Assembly: GCA_963677785.2 (NCBI GenBank)
Contig: CAXXDH010000003.1
Location: forward strand, 1,302,001 to 1,366,000
Direction: 5' to 3'
Source of the DNA: G963665495 sp963677785
GTDB taxonomy: Bacteria > Desulfobacterota > Desulfovibrionia > Desulfovibrionales > Desulfovibrionaceae
Length of the DNA: 64,000 nucleotides
Shown here: in pieces, positions 28,195-36,678 of the stretch
Position numbering within the stretch: the stretch's first letter is position 1
Layout of the letters: each line of letters starts with the position of its first letter
Program-made: the position numbers and the translations under genes
Notes under the pieces: model-generated
Databases searched by the model: none
Told to the model about the DNA's origin: nothing
What the model saw: the letters and a program-made list of their open reading frames with translations, nothing else

Positions 28195-28706
28195 TTACTT
28201 CGCGAGCCTGCTTCTCATAATAATATCGCTCAAATTGACATCAGCACATATATTCTCCGCCGCCTGCCGCTCCCCAAGAGCAAGCCTTGCTTTCATCTCC
28301 TCAATCTTTATCATTTCAACAAACTCCTTGGCAGGCGGAAGCGCGTGCCCAACCGGCCAGCTGCGCAGCTTGGTGAGCATTCTTTCTTGTAACGCTTCAA
28401 AATCCTGTTGAGGCAGTTCGTCCTCCTTGAGTAGTATACTTGCCGCGTCGAAAAGTTCCTGCTTGTATTCAGAGAGTGCGGGGAGAAGGGCGGCTTCTAT
28501 CAGTGGGATGAAATGGGTTTCGTCTGCTGACGTGAAACCGTATGCGGCAGCTTTATTCCAGGCGTCTTTTTTGTGTGCGATATTTACCAAAGACAAGTTG
28601 TGCCCGGCCTGTTCGGCCAGGTCTTGCAGGAAAATACGGGTAATGCGGCAATTGCCTTCGACAAACGGGTGGATTGCGTTGAGTTCGTTAACGAAGTAGG
28701 CGGCTC
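28195..28706 (-). pseudogene. Fic-domain AMP-transferase, C-terminal fragment
   Basis: From about 28706 leftwards the minus strand reads RAAYFVNELNAIHPFVEGNCR, the Fic active-site helix region, then a typical C-terminal tail to a stop at 28195. The motif HPFxEGNGR is altered to HPFVEGNCR by one base (GGC to TGC). The N-terminal half of the Fic fold is absent: the frame runs back into the toxin gene that ends at 28724. The protein is therefore both truncated and mutated in its catalytic loop. A VbhA-like antitoxin for a Fic protein survives at 29616-29816. Confidence 0.75.
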
Positions 28707-28723
28707 TAACGCTGTGGCGTTGA

Positions 28724-29002
28724 TTACCTCCGCTCCCGCGTATGCCATACGCGCAACATCAAGATAGTTTCCATCCGGATCTCATAGCGTATTTCATAGT
28801 GTCCGACGAGAATACGGCGTACTTCGCGTGGGGAGAATGCGTCGAGCTTTTCTCCGATGCGGGGAGTGGTCAACAGGCGGGTTGGGGCGGACGTCAGTTG
28901 CTGCACGGTATGGGCCGCTGCGGATTTATCTACCGGCGCGAGAAATTCATAAAGCCGTACGACATCCGACAAGGCCTTGCTGGTCCATTTGAGCTCCATC
29001 AT
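28724..29002 (-). CDS. RelE/ParE-family toxin
   Basis: This 92-residue protein has the RelE/ParE fold pattern: LKWTSKALSDVVRLYEFL at the start, TTPRIGEKL in the middle and VGHYEIRYEI...LRVWHTRE at the end. The start overlaps the antitoxin gene by four bases, the usual coupling of type II toxin-antitoxin pairs. ParE-type members act on gyrase and RelE-type on ribosome-bound mRNA; the sequence alone does not decide. Confidence 0.8.
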   Translation of the reverse strand: MMELKWTSKALSDVVRLYEFLAPVDKSAAAHTVQQLTSAPTRLLTTPRIGEKLDAFSPREVRRILVGHYEIRYEIRMETILMLRVWHTRERR

Positions 29003-29271
29003 TCGGGAACGGGCAGGGGATTGTCGGTGCTGAGACTGTCCGCCCAGGCCTGGACCGCCTGATGGTCAATGACGCGTCCGGCGTCCACGTCCGCCAGGGC
29101 TTCCCGTGTCATGCGTTCGCGTTCCTCCTCCATATCGACCCAGGCGGCCAGCGCCTGTTTGATGACCCAGCCGCGCGAACGCTCAAGCCGGGCGGCTAGT
29201 TGGTCGACCTTTTCGGCCAGAGGAAGGGGGACATGCGCGGTCAATACTTTGGTTTCAGATGGGGGTGCCAT
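28999..29271 (-). CDS. CopG/RHH-type antitoxin
   Basis: This 90-residue protein begins with a ribbon-helix-helix DNA-binding segment (VLTAHVPLPLAEKVDQLAARLERSRGWVIKQAL). An acidic C-terminal tail follows, which should wrap the toxin. It lies directly upstream of and overlaps the toxin gene, and probably autorepresses the pair. Confidence 0.8.
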   Translation of the reverse strand: MAPPSETKVLTAHVPLPLAEKVDQLAARLERSRGWVIKQALAAWVDMEEERERMTREALADVDAGRVIDHQAVQAWADSLSTDNPLPVPE

Positions 29272-29377
29272 GGCAAATTCTCACTTCTTGAAATTGAACG
29301 ATTATTTTATAATCATAGTGATTAAAAGTGATTTCGTCAAAAGCCCAGTTAAATTATTTGCAGGATGAATTAAAAAC

Positions 29378-29581
29378 TTACCCCTTCCGTTCGGCTTTGG
29401 CTTCCCGGATAATACCGGCCATACCCTGTTCAACGAATTGATTGTTCGCTGCCTGCTGTTCGCCAACTGCAAGTTTCTTTTGCAGCGCCTCGCGTACTAC
29501 TTCGCTGGCATTGTTGTAGTGCCCGGAATCACCTCTGTTTTTTATATGGGCTTCCAGTTCGGGAGTGAGGGAAATGTGCAT
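29378..29581 (-). CDS. ParD-type antitoxin without a partner
   Basis: This 67-residue ParD/CopG-like protein contains ISLTPELEAHIKNR and NNASEVVREALQ. ATG at 29581 is preferred because GAGG lies 8 bases upstream. No ParE gene follows: the next gene is an antitoxin of a different pair. It looks like an orphan left after loss of its toxin. Confidence 0.7.
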   Translation of the reverse strand: MHISLTPELEAHIKNRGDSGHYNNASEVVREALQKKLAVGEQQAANNQFVEQGMAGIIREAKAERKG

Positions 29582-29615
29582 GGCGGACCTCACAGGTTAT
29601 TGTCAAGAGGATTTT

Positions 29616-29816
29616 CTATTTTGAGGAATAGTTGGCAAAAATAGCGGCCTTTTCCTGGAGGACAAACTTTTTATCGCTAATGGGCGCTTTTGCCCGTTCG
29701 AGCAACGCGGTGAATGCTTGCGGATCGCCTTCGATGCCTTCAAGCCGGTTGTTTGCCCGCGATTCGTGGAGGCGCTTGATGCGATTTGTTATGATCATAC
29801 GCATGTCTTCAGTCAT
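29616..29816 (-). CDS. VbhA-like Fic antitoxin
   Basis: This 66-residue protein contains NNRLEGIEGDPQAFTALLERA, which matches the inhibitory helix of VbhA-type Fic antitoxins ((S/T)xxxE(G/N), here NNRLEG with N in place of S/T). In intact loci this gene directly precedes a fic gene. Here two antitoxin genes and one toxin gene separate it from the fic remnant at 28195-28706. Confidence 0.6.
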   Translation of the reverse strand: MTEDMRMIITNRIKRLHESRANNRLEGIEGDPQAFTALLERAKAPISDKKFVLQEKAAIFANYSSK

Positions 29817-29970
29817 AACAGCTCATTCCTCCTTCCAAATACTTCTCTCATTTTTGGGAAAGCAGGCAAAGGCTTTTCCTCTGGAGCAAAAAGTAAGTTC
29901 CAGGGGGAAATGGGTTGCTGAAAATTGAATCAGCAGCTGGGGGGAGTTTTACCGGCAACTGGCTAATAAT

Positions 29971-29995
29971 AAAAAATCCTATTTTTCAATAGGAT
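29971..29995 (-). terminator. intrinsic terminator of ssrA
   Basis: On the minus strand ATCCTAT pairs with ATAGGAT (29989-29995 with 29976-29982) and is followed by a run of T. It lies 21 bases past the tmRNA 3' end. Confidence 0.75.
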
Positions 29996-30015
29996 AGGAT
30001 GGTATGAAAGGTTGG

Positions 30016-30374
30016 TGGTGGAGGCGGGGGGAATCGAACCCCCGTCCGAGAAAGATCCACCAAGGCGTCTACAGGTATAGGTCAAATATTAATCTCGCCA
30101 TATACGATGCCTCTGACCAGGGCTGGAATACGGCCAGTCTCGTCTAAGGATTCACCCCATTTCGGACAGACAACAAGCCGGGGCTAGCCTGATGGTTTTT
30201 CACTTTCCAAGCTTATCAGGCGTGGGCAAGGAAAGTGTGGTCGCTTAATTAAGCAGCCAGTGCGTAATCGTAGTCGTTGTTGGCAACTATAATTATACCG
30301 CTTTTTTACGAGGCCAGCGGCGCCTCGACCTGCAACCTTGGCTTCCACGTCCCCGTCGAAACCAGTGCGCCCCC
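30016..30374 (-). ncRNA. ssrA: transfer-messenger RNA (tmRNA)
   Basis: The 5' end GGGGGCGCACTGGTTTCGAC begins near 30374. It pairs with the 3' acceptor strand CGCCTCC followed by ACCA at 30016-30019. The T-arm is read at 30026-30045. The internal open frame encodes (A)ANNDYDYALAA followed by two stop codons, a tag typical of Desulfovibrionaceae. A possible promoter lies just upstream on the minus strand (TTGCCA, 16 bases, TATATT). The gene rescues stalled ribosomes and serves here as the integration site of the neighbouring island. Confidence 0.95.
30023..30038. repeat. direct repeat inside ssrA (putative att site, right)
   Basis: The same 16 bases as at 24591-24606, covering the T-arm side of the tmRNA 3' end, the usual crossover region for ssrA-specific integrases. 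Confidence 0.75.
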
Positions 30375-31054
30375 TTCGAACTATACATAATATAATACCT
30401 GCCGTCTTGTTGGCAAGGAAAAAATCGTTTTTGTGCTTGTTGCCAACCGCGCGTCAACTCATGGAAAAATAAAGTTTTTGCGAGTCGTGCTGAAACGCGT
30501 ACGGAATTTTTTAGCGCATTTTCGATAAGCGGCCGTGAGTCTGCCGTAAGAACCACCGGCGCGTTGCGCGTGGAGGGACAGCAGTCCATCGCGTTATCCA
30601 CGCGCGAAAGGATAAAAAATATCGCCTCGAGCACACTGCTGGAAATGCTGAACGGTCTGTTCCAGGCTATCCCGCCCAAGGCGGGGCCTGGGACGCCTGT
30701 GAATAGAATCCCCCAGACAATCCTGATTCCTGCGCCACCTGCGGAAAGCAGGGGAGCAAAGCCCCATCATGCAATATGGAAGAATTCCTTTGATATATTT
30801 GCTGCAATCGTATGTGTATTAAATTAGTTATTTTTATATAAAATCATAAAATTAATAAAAATTATTTAATATTATTAGGGCGTGTTTCTAAAATCCTTTC
30901 CGCTACGCTTGGCCGGAATTCCACCATGCTGCGTTTTCAGAGAAATTCTTGCTCAAGCTCGCGATGAAATTAATTTAGAAATGATGGGATGGCCCCACCC
31001 CTCCAATAGGGGTAAACTTCAAGGAACCTAAAAAACTTGAAAAGGAGCCATCCC
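30375..31054. other. gene-poor segment upstream of ssrA
   Basis: Apart from the probable ssrA promoter (about 30380-30415, minus strand) no gene is supported. The last 150 bases resemble the left end of an IS110-type element whose transposase remnant follows. Confidence 0.5.
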
Positions 31055-31354
31055 ATGAAAAATATTAGCACCATTGGAATCGACTTGGCAAAGAATGGCA
31101 TGCAGCTTCACGGTGTGGATCACGAAGGACGCGTTGTGTTGAAAAAGTCGCTTAGCAGGCATAAAACCACGATGTTTTTCGCCAACCTTCCCTCTTGTCT
31201 TGTGGGCATGGAGGCCTGCGCCACATCCGTTTTCTGGGAGCGGATAATTGAATCTTGCGGACATAATCGCGCTTGCGTGGCTCTGGCGAATAAACTGGCG
31301 CGAATTGTTTGGAATATGCTGCGCATGGAACCGATTTTCAGGCGGCAGAATTGA
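31055..31354 (+). pseudogene. IS110/IS1111-family transposase remnant
   Basis: The frame begins like a DEDD transposase (MKNISTIGIDLAKN...LHGVDHEGRVVLKK, NLPSCLVGMEACA). After about 75 residues it jumps to a C-terminal piece, VALANKLARIVWNML, and stops. The middle of the protein, with the remaining catalytic residues, is deleted. AAGGAG precedes the ATG at 31055. Confidence 0.78.
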
Positions 31355-31743
31355 ACCCCGCCTGTCACACCGCTTGCAGCCGCGACCTTTGTGAGGCTGT
31401 CGCTGGCTAACGGCGCGCCAGGCTCACAAAGGTGCAAATACCCCATCAAGGTAGGATGCCAAGAAAGAAGAGATGAGACGAAAAGGTCAGACCTGCTCCC
31501 GGAAATTTTGGTAGGGCGTGCGGTGAAAAACACCGAAGAAACGATGAGGAACGGGAGCGCGGATACCCCATCAGGGCGCTGCCGGTAAGGCAGGACGCCG
31601 GATATACGTGTGCATCTGTCCATTTTTCGTCCAGCACTTTTTTCTTGACTCCGGGGTGGGGCCATATACACGCCCAAAAAATGCAGATCCCCTGGGCGCG
31701 TGAGGCGGCGTAGCCACATGCGCCGTCTCACCTCCAAAATACA
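31355..31743. other. no gene recognised; IS remnant flank
   Basis: The segment contains two similar blocks starting ATACCCCATCA (near 31439 and 31563), probably part of the IS110-type element. No coding frame is convincing. The repeat unit of the large tandem duplication begins near 31705. Confidence 0.4.
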
Positions 31744-31744
31744 A

Positions 31745-31775
31745 CCGGGCCGGAAATTTGAAATTTCCGGCCCGG
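31745..31775 (-). terminator. palindromic terminator of giant gene 1
   Basis: Two perfect 15-base arms (CCGGGCCGGAAATTT and its complement) flank a single G. On the minus strand the hairpin lies just after the stop codon and is followed by TTGTATTTTG. The same element follows giant gene 2 at 38596-38626. Confidence 0.65.
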
Positions 31776-31808
31776 TCGGTAAAGCGGCAAAGAGATTTCC
31801 GCCCGCGG

Positions 31809-34800
31809 TTATTGTTTAATGTCATTCGGCTTCCACTGTTCGGACACCGAGTTGTCCGGGTTGGTCAAGGTCCAGCTTTCGTAGAGCCCGTCGCTGCGCA
31901 GCTGCCAGGCGGCCACTTTGCCGGACGTTGCGCTGAACCAGAGCAGGTAGGGCGAACTGTTCAGGCTGATCGGGCCGATCAGACTCCAGGTGTCCGTATT
32001 GTAGCTTGTTTCGGGGTTCACGAAGCCCCAGCCGTCGCCTTCGGTGAGGTTGACCAGACTGCAGCTTTCGCACAGCCGCCAATAGGCCAACTTGCCCTTG
32101 GTTTCGTTGTACCAGACCAGAGAAGGCGTACCGTCGAGCACCTGTTCGCTGTTCAGCGTCCAGTACGCGGCGACGGGTTCGTCGCTCACCATGCCCCAGG
32201 TTACGGAATCCAGCGCGTTGATGCGCCAGTAGGCTATTGTATTGGTTTCCAGATTTCTCCAGAACACCACGGGGCTGTCGCCGGCGTCGCTCGCCAGCAG
32301 CGCGCTCCAGTTCCCGCGTACGGGCTCGTCGGGAAGCAGGCGGCCCCATTTCTCTTCCGTGTTTTGCAGAGTGCCGTTCGGATTTAGTTTCCAGTAGACC
32401 AGCCGCGTGTTTTCCTCGTCCTGCCACAGCAGCACCGGAACGCCGTCCACGTGCAGCGCGCCGACGAAGCGCCAGTTATCGGCCACGGGCGTATCGCACA
32501 CCAGGCCCCAGCCCTCGTCTTCGGTGTCGTTGATAATGGTGCCGTCGTCATTGGTGCGCCAGTACATCACCTGGCCGCTTTGCGTGTTGCGCCAGAAGAG
32601 CGTGTGCAGGTCGTTCATGTTCAGGCTGCCTGCCAGGGTCCAGTCGGCGTCCAGGGTCAGGGTTTCGGACACAAAGCCCCAGCCGCCGCCGTTGGCCATG
32701 TTTTTCAGCTGGCCGGAATTATTAAGACGCCAGTAGCAGACCTTGCCGTTTTCCACATTTCTCCAGAAGAGAATGTTGTTGCTCACGGTCGGGCCGGGAT
32801 CCGGATCCGGATCCGGATCCGGACCCGGCGTGGGGTCCGGCGTTGGGGAGGAGCTTACATGCACCGAGGCCGGGGCCACGCTCATCAGTCCGTTGCTGTC
32901 GATGACCAGCAGTTCGAAAGCGTAGGTTGTGGTAGACGCGATGACAATGGGCGCCGCGTACGCGTTTTCCGGCGTCAGCACGGCAAAGGGCGTCAAGGCG
33001 ACCAAGGCGGCCAGCGCCGGAAACGTTTCTGTTTGCGCCGAGGCCAGGGCCGCGCTCGGGAAGAGCGCCGCGCCACGGGAAAGGGCCGCTGTCGCGGCGG
33101 GGGTGGTGAAGCTCGGGCTGCAGGTGTCGGAGTCGTCCAGCGTCACGTTGGTGCCGGAGGTTTGGCGCCAGGCAAAGGTGAGTGTGGCGCCCGTGGAATC
33201 GCAGCCGTCAAGGGTAACTAAGACGCCCGGAGTGCCGGTTTTGTCGTCGGCTTTCGCGTTGGGGCTGCTTCCGTCAGTGACATTGACGATGGCTTCGGCA
33301 ATGTCTTCGGCGCCTTCCCCGTCCGTGACCGTGAGCTGAAAGAGCAGCCCGGTGGGAGCGTACGCCGCGGACGGCGCGGAGAACGTGGCCTGGGCCTTGT
33401 CCGGGTTGGTCAGTTCCACAGGCGTGCCTTTGAGCTGCTTCCACGCGTAGCTCAACTCGCCGCCTTCGGGGTCTGTGGAGGCGGAGCCGTTCAGGGTGAC
33501 GTCGCCGGAGTCGGGTTTCACGTTCTGCGTATCGCCCGCATCGGCCGTGGGCGCTTCATTGTCCTCCGTCAGGTTGATCAGCACGGTGTCCGAGCCGGTG
33601 AGGCCGTTGTTGTCCGTGACCGTGAGTTTGAAGCGGTACGCGCCTTTGCTTTGGGCGCTGAAGCTGGTCTTTTGGGAGGCGGGGTTGGCGATGCTTACGG
33701 AGGCGCCGGAGATCTGCTCCCACTGGTAGCTTTTCAGGGCGTTGTTGTCGCCGCGCGCCACGGAATTGCTGCCGTCCAGGGTCACGCTGGCCGTGCTCGC
33801 GGTGCCGGCCGCCAGCGTTTGCAGGCTGACTTCCGCGGTGCCGGATTCGGCAATGTAGGCATAGGCCAGGGCCACGGGCGGCTGGTTTTCGGAGACGTTG
33901 ACCACGGTGCTGTCCATGGCGGTCAGGCCGTCGTCGTCCGTGACCGTGAGTTGAAAGACGTAAGTGCCCTTCGCGGTGGGGGTGAAAGTCCGGTTGCCAT
34001 TGTCGGGGGTTGACGTGTTGGTCAGCTTATATGAATCGCCGCTGAGCTGTGTCCATTTGTAGGAGGCGATGGAGCCGTCCGGATCGAACGAGTTGCAGCC
34101 CATCAGAGTGACCGTAGCGCTGCTTTTCACGTTTTGTTCGGGGCCGGCGCTGGCCACGGGGGGGGTGTTGTTGTTCGTGACCACGTTGATGGTCACCTGG
34201 TCCGTATCCGTGAGGCCGTCGTTGTCCGTGACGGTCAGCGTAAACACGTAGGCCCCGCCCGAAGTGGGAGCGATAAAGCTCGCCTGAACAGCGTCGGCGT
34301 TGCTCAGGGTCACGGACTCATTGTCGGTGGTCCAGGCGTAGCCGACTATTGTGCCGTCCTGGTCCGAGGAATTGCCGCCGTCCAGGGTGACTTTCCGGCC
34401 GCCCGTCACGGTCTGCAACGGCCCGGCCTCGGCCACGGGCGGAATCTGGTTCTTTTTAATGAAGGTGGCCTCCACCTCGGTGTCCTCGCTCATGGTTACC
34501 TCGCAGGGCCCGGTGCCCTCGCACAGGCTCCAGCCCCGGAATTCGGAGCCGTCCGCGGCCGCGGCAGTGAGCGTGACCGGAGAATCGCTTGAAGAAAAAC
34601 CAGCGGAACAGCTGCCGCCGTCGCCGTTGCAGTCGATGCCCGCGGGGTCGCTGGTCACCGTGCCCGTACCCGCGCCGCTTTTAGTAACTGCAAGCGTGTA
34701 CATGATTTTGGTGAACGTGGCGGTGACGGATTTATCGGAGTCCATGGTCACTGTGCAGTCGCCTGTTCCGGAGCAACCGCTGCCGGACCAGCCGGTAAAG

Positions 34801-36170
34801 GTTGAGCCCGTATCCGGTTGAGCAGTCAGCTTGACGGAGGAGTTAGGGACAAATTCACCCGAGCAGGTAGTGTCGCAGACAAGAGAGTCAGGATCGCTTG
34901 TCACGGAGCCTTCGCCGGTACCGTCCCTAAGGACGGTGAGGGTTTGCGCTGGCCCGAACACGTACGCAGCTCCAGCATTAAATTTACCACTGGTATCATG
35001 ATAAGTGGCTCCAGCTAGAGCAAAGTCGCCGGAGATGCTGACGGAACTGCCGAAGTTGTCGTTTTCTGCTCCACTCTTTACGGTTAGTTTTTTTTGTGGC
35101 ACCCATGATGTGCCGTTCCTTTTGAACACATACGCAGCCCCGGAGTCACCCACGTCGTTGGCGTCATTGCCTGCGGCGCCAACAATGGCATAGTCGCCGG
35201 AGATGCTCACAGAATAGCCGAATTCATCATCCTCTGCGCCATCGTCTGCAATCAGCTTTGTCCTCTGCCAATCTGAACCATCCCTATGAAATACATACGC
35301 GGCCCCTGCGTCCCCTTTTCCATTGGTGTCATGTTGATAGGCACCAACGATGGCATAGGCGCCGGAGATGTAAACGGAATAACCGAAGAAATCCCAAGTT
35401 CCTCCTCCGTCTCCGGCAGACAGCATGGTTTTCTGTCCCCAGGCGCTGCCGTCATTGTAGAATACATACGCAGCCCCGGAGTTGTTTAGACTGTTAGTGG
35501 CATGTCGATAGGCACCAACGATGGCGTAGTTGCCGTCTATGCTCACAGACTGGCCGAACTGGTCGTTGCTTACATCATGTGCCAGCGTTTGCTTCTTCTC
35601 CCAGGATGTGCCGTCCCGTTTGAACACATACACCGCCCCGGATTTGGAGTCATGCTGAGGGGCTCCAATAAAGACGTAATCTCCTGAAATACTGACTGAT
35701 TTTCCGAAGTAATCAAAGCTCCCTTTGTCATCTGCGATCAGTTTTTCCTGCTCCACCCAGGATGTGCCGTTCCTTTTGAACACATACACTGCCCCGGAGC
35801 AACTAGTTCCGTTGGCGTTATGATAAGGGGCTCCTACGATTGCATAGTCGCTGGAGATGCTGACCGAATAGCCGAAGTTGTCCGTTGTCCCAGGTTCAGT
35901 GGCGGTCAGCTTTTGCTGCAGCTTCCAAACCGAGCCGTTCCAGAAAAACACATACGCTGCCCCGGCGTTAGCTGTTTCACTATGGGATTCGTTTGAGGCT
36001 CCCACGATAGCGTAGTTTCCCGAGATACTTACGGACTTACCGAAGTAGGCATTGGCCGAAGGGCTATCCGAGGTCAGCTTGTACTCCGTACCAAACGGTG
36101 CGGCAAAAGCAGCTACAGGCAAGACCAACGGTAAACAATACAGCATGCAGAAAAACACAACCTGTTTCAT
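31809..36170 (-). CDS. giant modular exported protein 1 (FG-GAP/PKD type)
   Basis: This protein has 1,453 residues when started at 36170, where GGAGG precedes the ATG and a signal peptide ends near AAFAAP. Residues 30-430 hold seven FG-GAP-like repeats (SISGNYAIVGA type), enough for one seven-blade propeller. A short InlB-B-like repeat follows (TFTGWSGSGCSGTG, about 430-510). From about residue 513 the protein is nearly identical to giant protein 2: a second B-like repeat, several PKD/K319-type domains (ending VNV, with VTDNDGLT), a DP-rich hinge, and six C-terminal repeats of about 55 residues (LFWRNxxxGxVxYWRL) from about 1128. It is probably a surface or secreted adhesin. No LPxTG or autotransporter domain was seen. 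Confidence 0.75.
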   Translation of the reverse strand: MKQVVFFCMLYCLPLVLPVAAFAAPFGTEYKLTSDSPSANAYFGKSVSISGNYAIVGASNESHSETANAGAAYVFFWNGSVWKLQQKLTATEPGTTDNFGYSVSISSDYAIVGAPYHNANGTSCSGAVYVFKRNGTSWVEQEKLIADDKGSFDYFGKSVSISGDYVFIGAPQHDSKSGAVYVFKRDGTSWEKKQTLAHDVSNDQFGQSVSIDGNYAIVGAYRHATNSLNNSGAAYVFYNDGSAWGQKTMLSAGDGGGTWDFFGYSVYISGAYAIVGAYQHDTNGKGDAGAAYVFHRDGSDWQRTKLIADDGAEDDEFGYSVSISGDYAIVGAAGNDANDVGDSGAAYVFKRNGTSWVPQKKLTVKSGAENDNFGSSVSISGDFALAGATYHDTSGKFNAGAAYVFGPAQTLTVLRDGTGEGSVTSDPDSLVCDTTCSGEFVPNSSVKLTAQPDTGSTFTGWSGSGCSGTGDCTVTMDSDKSVTATFTKIMYTLAVTKSGAGTGTVTSDPAGIDCNGDGGSCSAGFSSSDSPVTLTAAAADGSEFRGWSLCEGTGPCEVTMSEDTEVEATFIKKNQIPPVAEAGPLQTVTGGRKVTLDGGNSSDQDGTIVGYAWTTDNESVTLSNADAVQASFIAPTSGGAYVFTLTVTDNDGLTDTDQVTINVVTNNNTPPVASAGPEQNVKSSATVTLMGCNSFDPDGSIASYKWTQLSGDSYKLTNTSTPDNGNRTFTPTAKGTYVFQLTVTDDDGLTAMDSTVVNVSENQPPVALAYAYIAESGTAEVSLQTLAAGTASTASVTLDGSNSVARGDNNALKSYQWEQISGASVSIANPASQKTSFSAQSKGAYRFKLTVTDNNGLTGSDTVLINLTEDNEAPTADAGDTQNVKPDSGDVTLNGSASTDPEGGELSYAWKQLKGTPVELTNPDKAQATFSAPSAAYAPTGLLFQLTVTDGEGAEDIAEAIVNVTDGSSPNAKADDKTGTPGVLVTLDGCDSTGATLTFAWRQTSGTNVTLDDSDTCSPSFTTPAATAALSRGAALFPSAALASAQTETFPALAALVALTPFAVLTPENAYAAPIVIASTTTYAFELLVIDSNGLMSVAPASVHVSSSPTPDPTPGPDPDPDPDPGPTVSNNILFWRNVENGKVCYWRLNNSGQLKNMANGGGWGFVSETLTLDADWTLAGSLNMNDLHTLFWRNTQSGQVMYWRTNDDGTIINDTEDEGWGLVCDTPVADNWRFVGALHVDGVPVLLWQDEENTRLVYWKLNPNGTLQNTEEKWGRLLPDEPVRGNWSALLASDAGDSPVVFWRNLETNTIAYWRINALDSVTWGMVSDEPVAAYWTLNSEQVLDGTPSLVWYNETKGKLAYWRLCESCSLVNLTEGDGWGFVNPETSYNTDTWSLIGPISLNSSPYLLWFSATSGKVAAWQLRSDGLYESWTLTNPDNSVSEQWKPNDIKQ

Positions 36171-36265
36171 ACCAGCCTCCGTCCGTTGAAGATACTTAAC
36201 ATCTTGATTAGACGACTCCATGTAAAACCTTCTCTTTTGATTGGTAATATAGTGGATGCTCATAA

Positions 36266-36301
36266 TCAAATTAATGGAACGTTGCTCCGAAACAGATTCA
36301 T
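36266..36301 (-). pseudogene. remnant start of a giant-protein gene
   Basis: ATG at 36301 reads MNLFRSNVPLI and stops. The first seven codons and everything upstream match the functional start of giant protein 2 at 44887 (MNLFRSNLPF). This is the scar where the original N-terminal module was replaced by the FG-GAP module with its own start and signal peptide. Confidence 0.75.
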
Positions 36302-36641
36302 AGGTCCCCCTGGTGTTCATCATGTGAATAATTTTTAAAGCCAATACGTGTCAGCGAATCCAGAAGACGTCCGGCACGCACATGCGTATGTACTGATTTT
36401 CCCGAATGGTTATGATTGCGCATGCCTGTTGCAGAAGACCAAAGCATTCACTCCTCCGTTACGTACGCATTGCAAGGGTAACCGCTTTAGGCAGGCCCGA
36501 AAAACGACCCCCTCCCTTCAGGCCTGGCTAAAGCACCTGTCCTCCCCCATGTCCCGGCCGCATGGGGAGCAGGCCGAGACAAAAGACAATTTAGTCTAAT
36601 CTAAAATAGAAAAAAGAGTAAACAATGGAACATAAAAAAGT

Positions 36642-36665
36642 CGTCATGTGACGCGTCACATGACG
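36642..36665. promoter_or_regulatory. 24-bp perfect palindrome (copy A)
   Basis: CGTCATGTGACG is followed directly by its own reverse complement. It lies upstream of the giant gene, close to an IS21 remnant. It could be an operator or part of the mobile-element end. An identical copy lies at 45228-45251. Confidence 0.5.
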
Positions 36666-36678
36666 TCATCCAGACAAG

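Larger units (their letters stand above)
24591..30038. mobile_element. 5.4-kb genomic island integrated at ssrA
   Basis: The segment lies immediately past the 3' end of the tmRNA gene and is bounded by a 16-bp direct repeat of that gene's 3' end, as left by tyrosine recombinases that use ssrA. Much of it (24.6-28.2 kb) is clearly AT-rich compared with both flanks. It carries a defence-like operon, toxin-antitoxin genes and Fic/VbhA remnants. No integrase gene is present, so it is probably a trapped or shortened element. Confidence 0.72.

Noticed and set aside
30564..30827. 87-codon frame upstream of ssrA
   Set aside because: No ribosome site, no family resemblance and composition like non-coding DNA.
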